Shown piece after piece: positions 62,749-64,000 of a stretch of 64,000 nt of DNA; the stretch's first letter is position 1, and each line of letters opens with the position of its first letter. The notes below the pieces were generated by a model. The model ran no database searches, was not told where the DNA came from, and saw only the letters and a list, made by a program, of their open reading frames with translations. The stretch comes from Hofstenia miamia (taxonomy: Eukaryota; Xenacoelomorpha; Acoela; Hofsteniidae), in assembly GCA_900660155.1 (NCBI GenBank), contig CABFPE010000115.1, forward strand, positions 168,573-232,572. The letters run 5' to 3'. The position numbers were made by a program, and so were the translations under genes.

Positions 62749-64000
62749 ATGATGAATTTTCTCCCAGATACGACTGGAATATTGCATTGCGCAATTTGCT
62801 TAGACCAATATAAAAAACCATACATACTTCTCTGTCATCATTCATTTTGTAAATCTTGTTTGGATTTTGTAAGCAAAGGACGCTCTGAAATTGATTGTCC
62901 AATATGCAGAACTCCATCAAGTAGAAATACGTGGGAAATGGATGTCAAAATTCAAGAGCTCATTGATTACTTGCAACAAAGTAATGAACCTAGTGATGCT
63001 AGTTTAAAAGAGTGCAGTGAATGTGATGTGGTCATGGATGCAACCGAAGTGTATTTATGCAAAGATTGTGTAAATATATTTTGTTTGCAATGTACGCTTC
63101 ATCACCACAAAGCTAAGAAAACCAAAAAGCATACAGTTTGCTCTTTAACCTCTGATAGTTTACCATTGTGCTCAGAACATAATGAAATTAAAAAACTGTT
63201 CTGTGATGCTTATAACTGTAATGTAATGATTTGCGCCATTTGCGCCATGTTTAAGCATCAGAATCATCCAATTTTCATTATTAAGGACAAAAAGAAAATG
63301 ATATTTGAAGAAATTTCACAATTTGTTCAGGCCAACGATAATATATTGAATAAGATCATTGAATGCATTTCAAAAGTTGAAAACAATAAGCAAGAAATTG
63401 AAAACAAATTTAGTGATTTAGAAAGCATGCTTTACAAAACACACGAAGCTTTGTTAAAAATGGTGAATGAAGAATTTATGAGTAGACAAAAAAGAATTTT
63501 GGAAAAAAAGAATGAAATTTTAGAGAAAGTAAATAAAGAACTAGTTAAGCTGAATTCATTGAAAGAGCAATTAGTTACCATGACGAACGTCAACGAATCA
63601 TATTTCGACAAAGTATCAGAACTTGTTATTTGCAATGACTACCTAAACATGAAAAACTTAATTAAAAGTGAAGCCTTAATTGATACAGAAATGTGCATTT
63701 TCGAGCTCGAGACTATTTCGGATGTTCAATCTCATTTTGATTGTTCTAATATTTATAGATACATTAATAGTGTGTTTAGTCGTTTTGAAATAACTGCAAA
63801 AAGTAGAAATTACGAAGTTTTAAAAATAGCTGAAAGACCTCAACTTATTTCTAAGATTTATGAAAATAATGCTGCCATAATCGATATAGCATATGATGCA
63901 AAACGCAGACATTTGTTTGCAATTGAAGAATCAAAGCAGTACTCTTTACTTCGATTTGATGACGGAGATGTTCAGAAGATGTTAATTGGAGATTATTCCG
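62749..64000 (+). CDS. TRIM-family E3 ubiquitin ligase paralog, 5' part (continues beyond window)
   Basis: Open frame of 417 codons with no stop to the window edge. It is a paralog of the gene at 58,469-56,562, similar throughout by eye. RING: C14, C17, then HHSFCKSC and CPIC. B-box 1: CSECD, CKDC, CLQC, with HHH. B-box 2: CSEH, FCDAYNC, CAIC, KHQNH. A coiled coil lies at about 185-285 (ENNKQEIENKFSDLESML...). It then enters the propeller-like C-terminus (IYENNAAIIDIAYDAKRRHLFAIEES). All RING and B-box zinc ligands are kept. The start was chosen as the first of two tandem ATGs so that the RING begins at the same residue number as in the paralog. The ATG again follows an acceptor-like TTTTTTCTTTAG. 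About 220 further residues are expected to the right. Confidence 0.9.
   Translation, partial: MMNFLPDTTGILHCAICLDQYKKPYILLCHHSFCKSCLDFVSKGRSEIDCPICRTPSSRNTWEMDVKIQELIDYLQQSNEPSDASLKECSECDVVMDATEVYLCKDCVNIFCLQCTLHHHKAKKTKKHTVCSLTSDSLPLCSEHNEIKKLFCDAYNCNVMICAICAMFKHQNHPIFIIKDKKKMIFEEISQFVQANDNILNKIIECISKVENNKQEIENKFSDLESMLYKTHEALLKMVNEEFMSRQKRILEKKNEILEKVNKELVKLNSLKEQLVTMTNVNESYFDKVSELVICNDYLNMKNLIKSEALIDTEMCIFELETISDVQSHFDCSNIYRYINSVFSRFEITAKSRNYEVLKIAERPQLISKIYENNAAIIDIAYDAKRRHLFAIEESKQYSLLRFDDGDVQKMLIGDYS

Noticed and set aside
1-64000. CRISPR arrays, operons, bacterial signals and rRNA genes
   Set aside because: The window is animal nuclear DNA; no regularly spaced repeats or rRNA signatures were seen.

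Overview
This is an AT-rich window (roughly 70% A+T by eye) from an animal nuclear genome, most likely an invertebrate. The reasons are host genes with spliced GT..AG structure, TRIM proteins (RING, two B-boxes, coiled coil), a CUB-domain membrane protein, and a retroelement mixture of Ty3/Gypsy, a LINE with an APE-type endonuclease, a Penelope-like element and hAT. I cannot name the species.

Layout. From 1 to about 6.6 kb lies a broken Ty3/Gypsy LTR element on the minus strand, with its 5' LTR at about 5.87-6.59 kb and its 3' end beyond the left edge. It abuts an older, internally deleted relative (about 10.15-11.86 kb) and a decayed minus-strand coding block of unknown family (about 6.7-10.05 kb). 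The whole 6.57-12.5 kb stretch is almost free of CpG: I count one CpG between 6,565 and 11,665. A two-exon host gene on the minus strand spans 30,360-17,056. Exon 1 encodes a signal peptide and a CUB domain; exon 2 encodes the rest of the ectodomain, one transmembrane helix and a 230-residue cytoplasmic tail. Its 11.7-kb intron holds a broken LINE and a duplicated 473-bp repeat.

From 30.9 to 38.6 kb come a GC-rich island of unknown nature, several MITE-like pieces, a duplication bounded by single Ns that looks like an assembly artefact, and a Penelope-like reverse transcriptase fragment. At 40,831-39,807 (minus) is the last exon of a probable mesothelin/stereocilin-like, GPI-anchored protein. 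From 42 to 56 kb the sequence is mostly featureless, AT-rich and repeat-bearing. It includes a LINE fragment, an 802-bp hAT element with a perfect 8-bp target duplication, and a candidate orphan exon at 54.85-55.16 kb.

The right end carries two paralogous TRIM genes in head-to-head orientation. One is a complete 635-residue single-exon gene (58,469-56,562, minus). The other starts at 62,749 (plus) and runs open off the window. Their shared 4.3-kb intergenic region contains a 32-bp perfect palindrome flanked by an 8-bp direct repeat, which looks like a minimal hAT-type insertion.

The host genes do not form an evident pathway. Two encode probable cell-surface proteins (CUB receptor, GPI-anchored helical-repeat protein) and two encode probable cytoplasmic E3 ubiquitin ligases.
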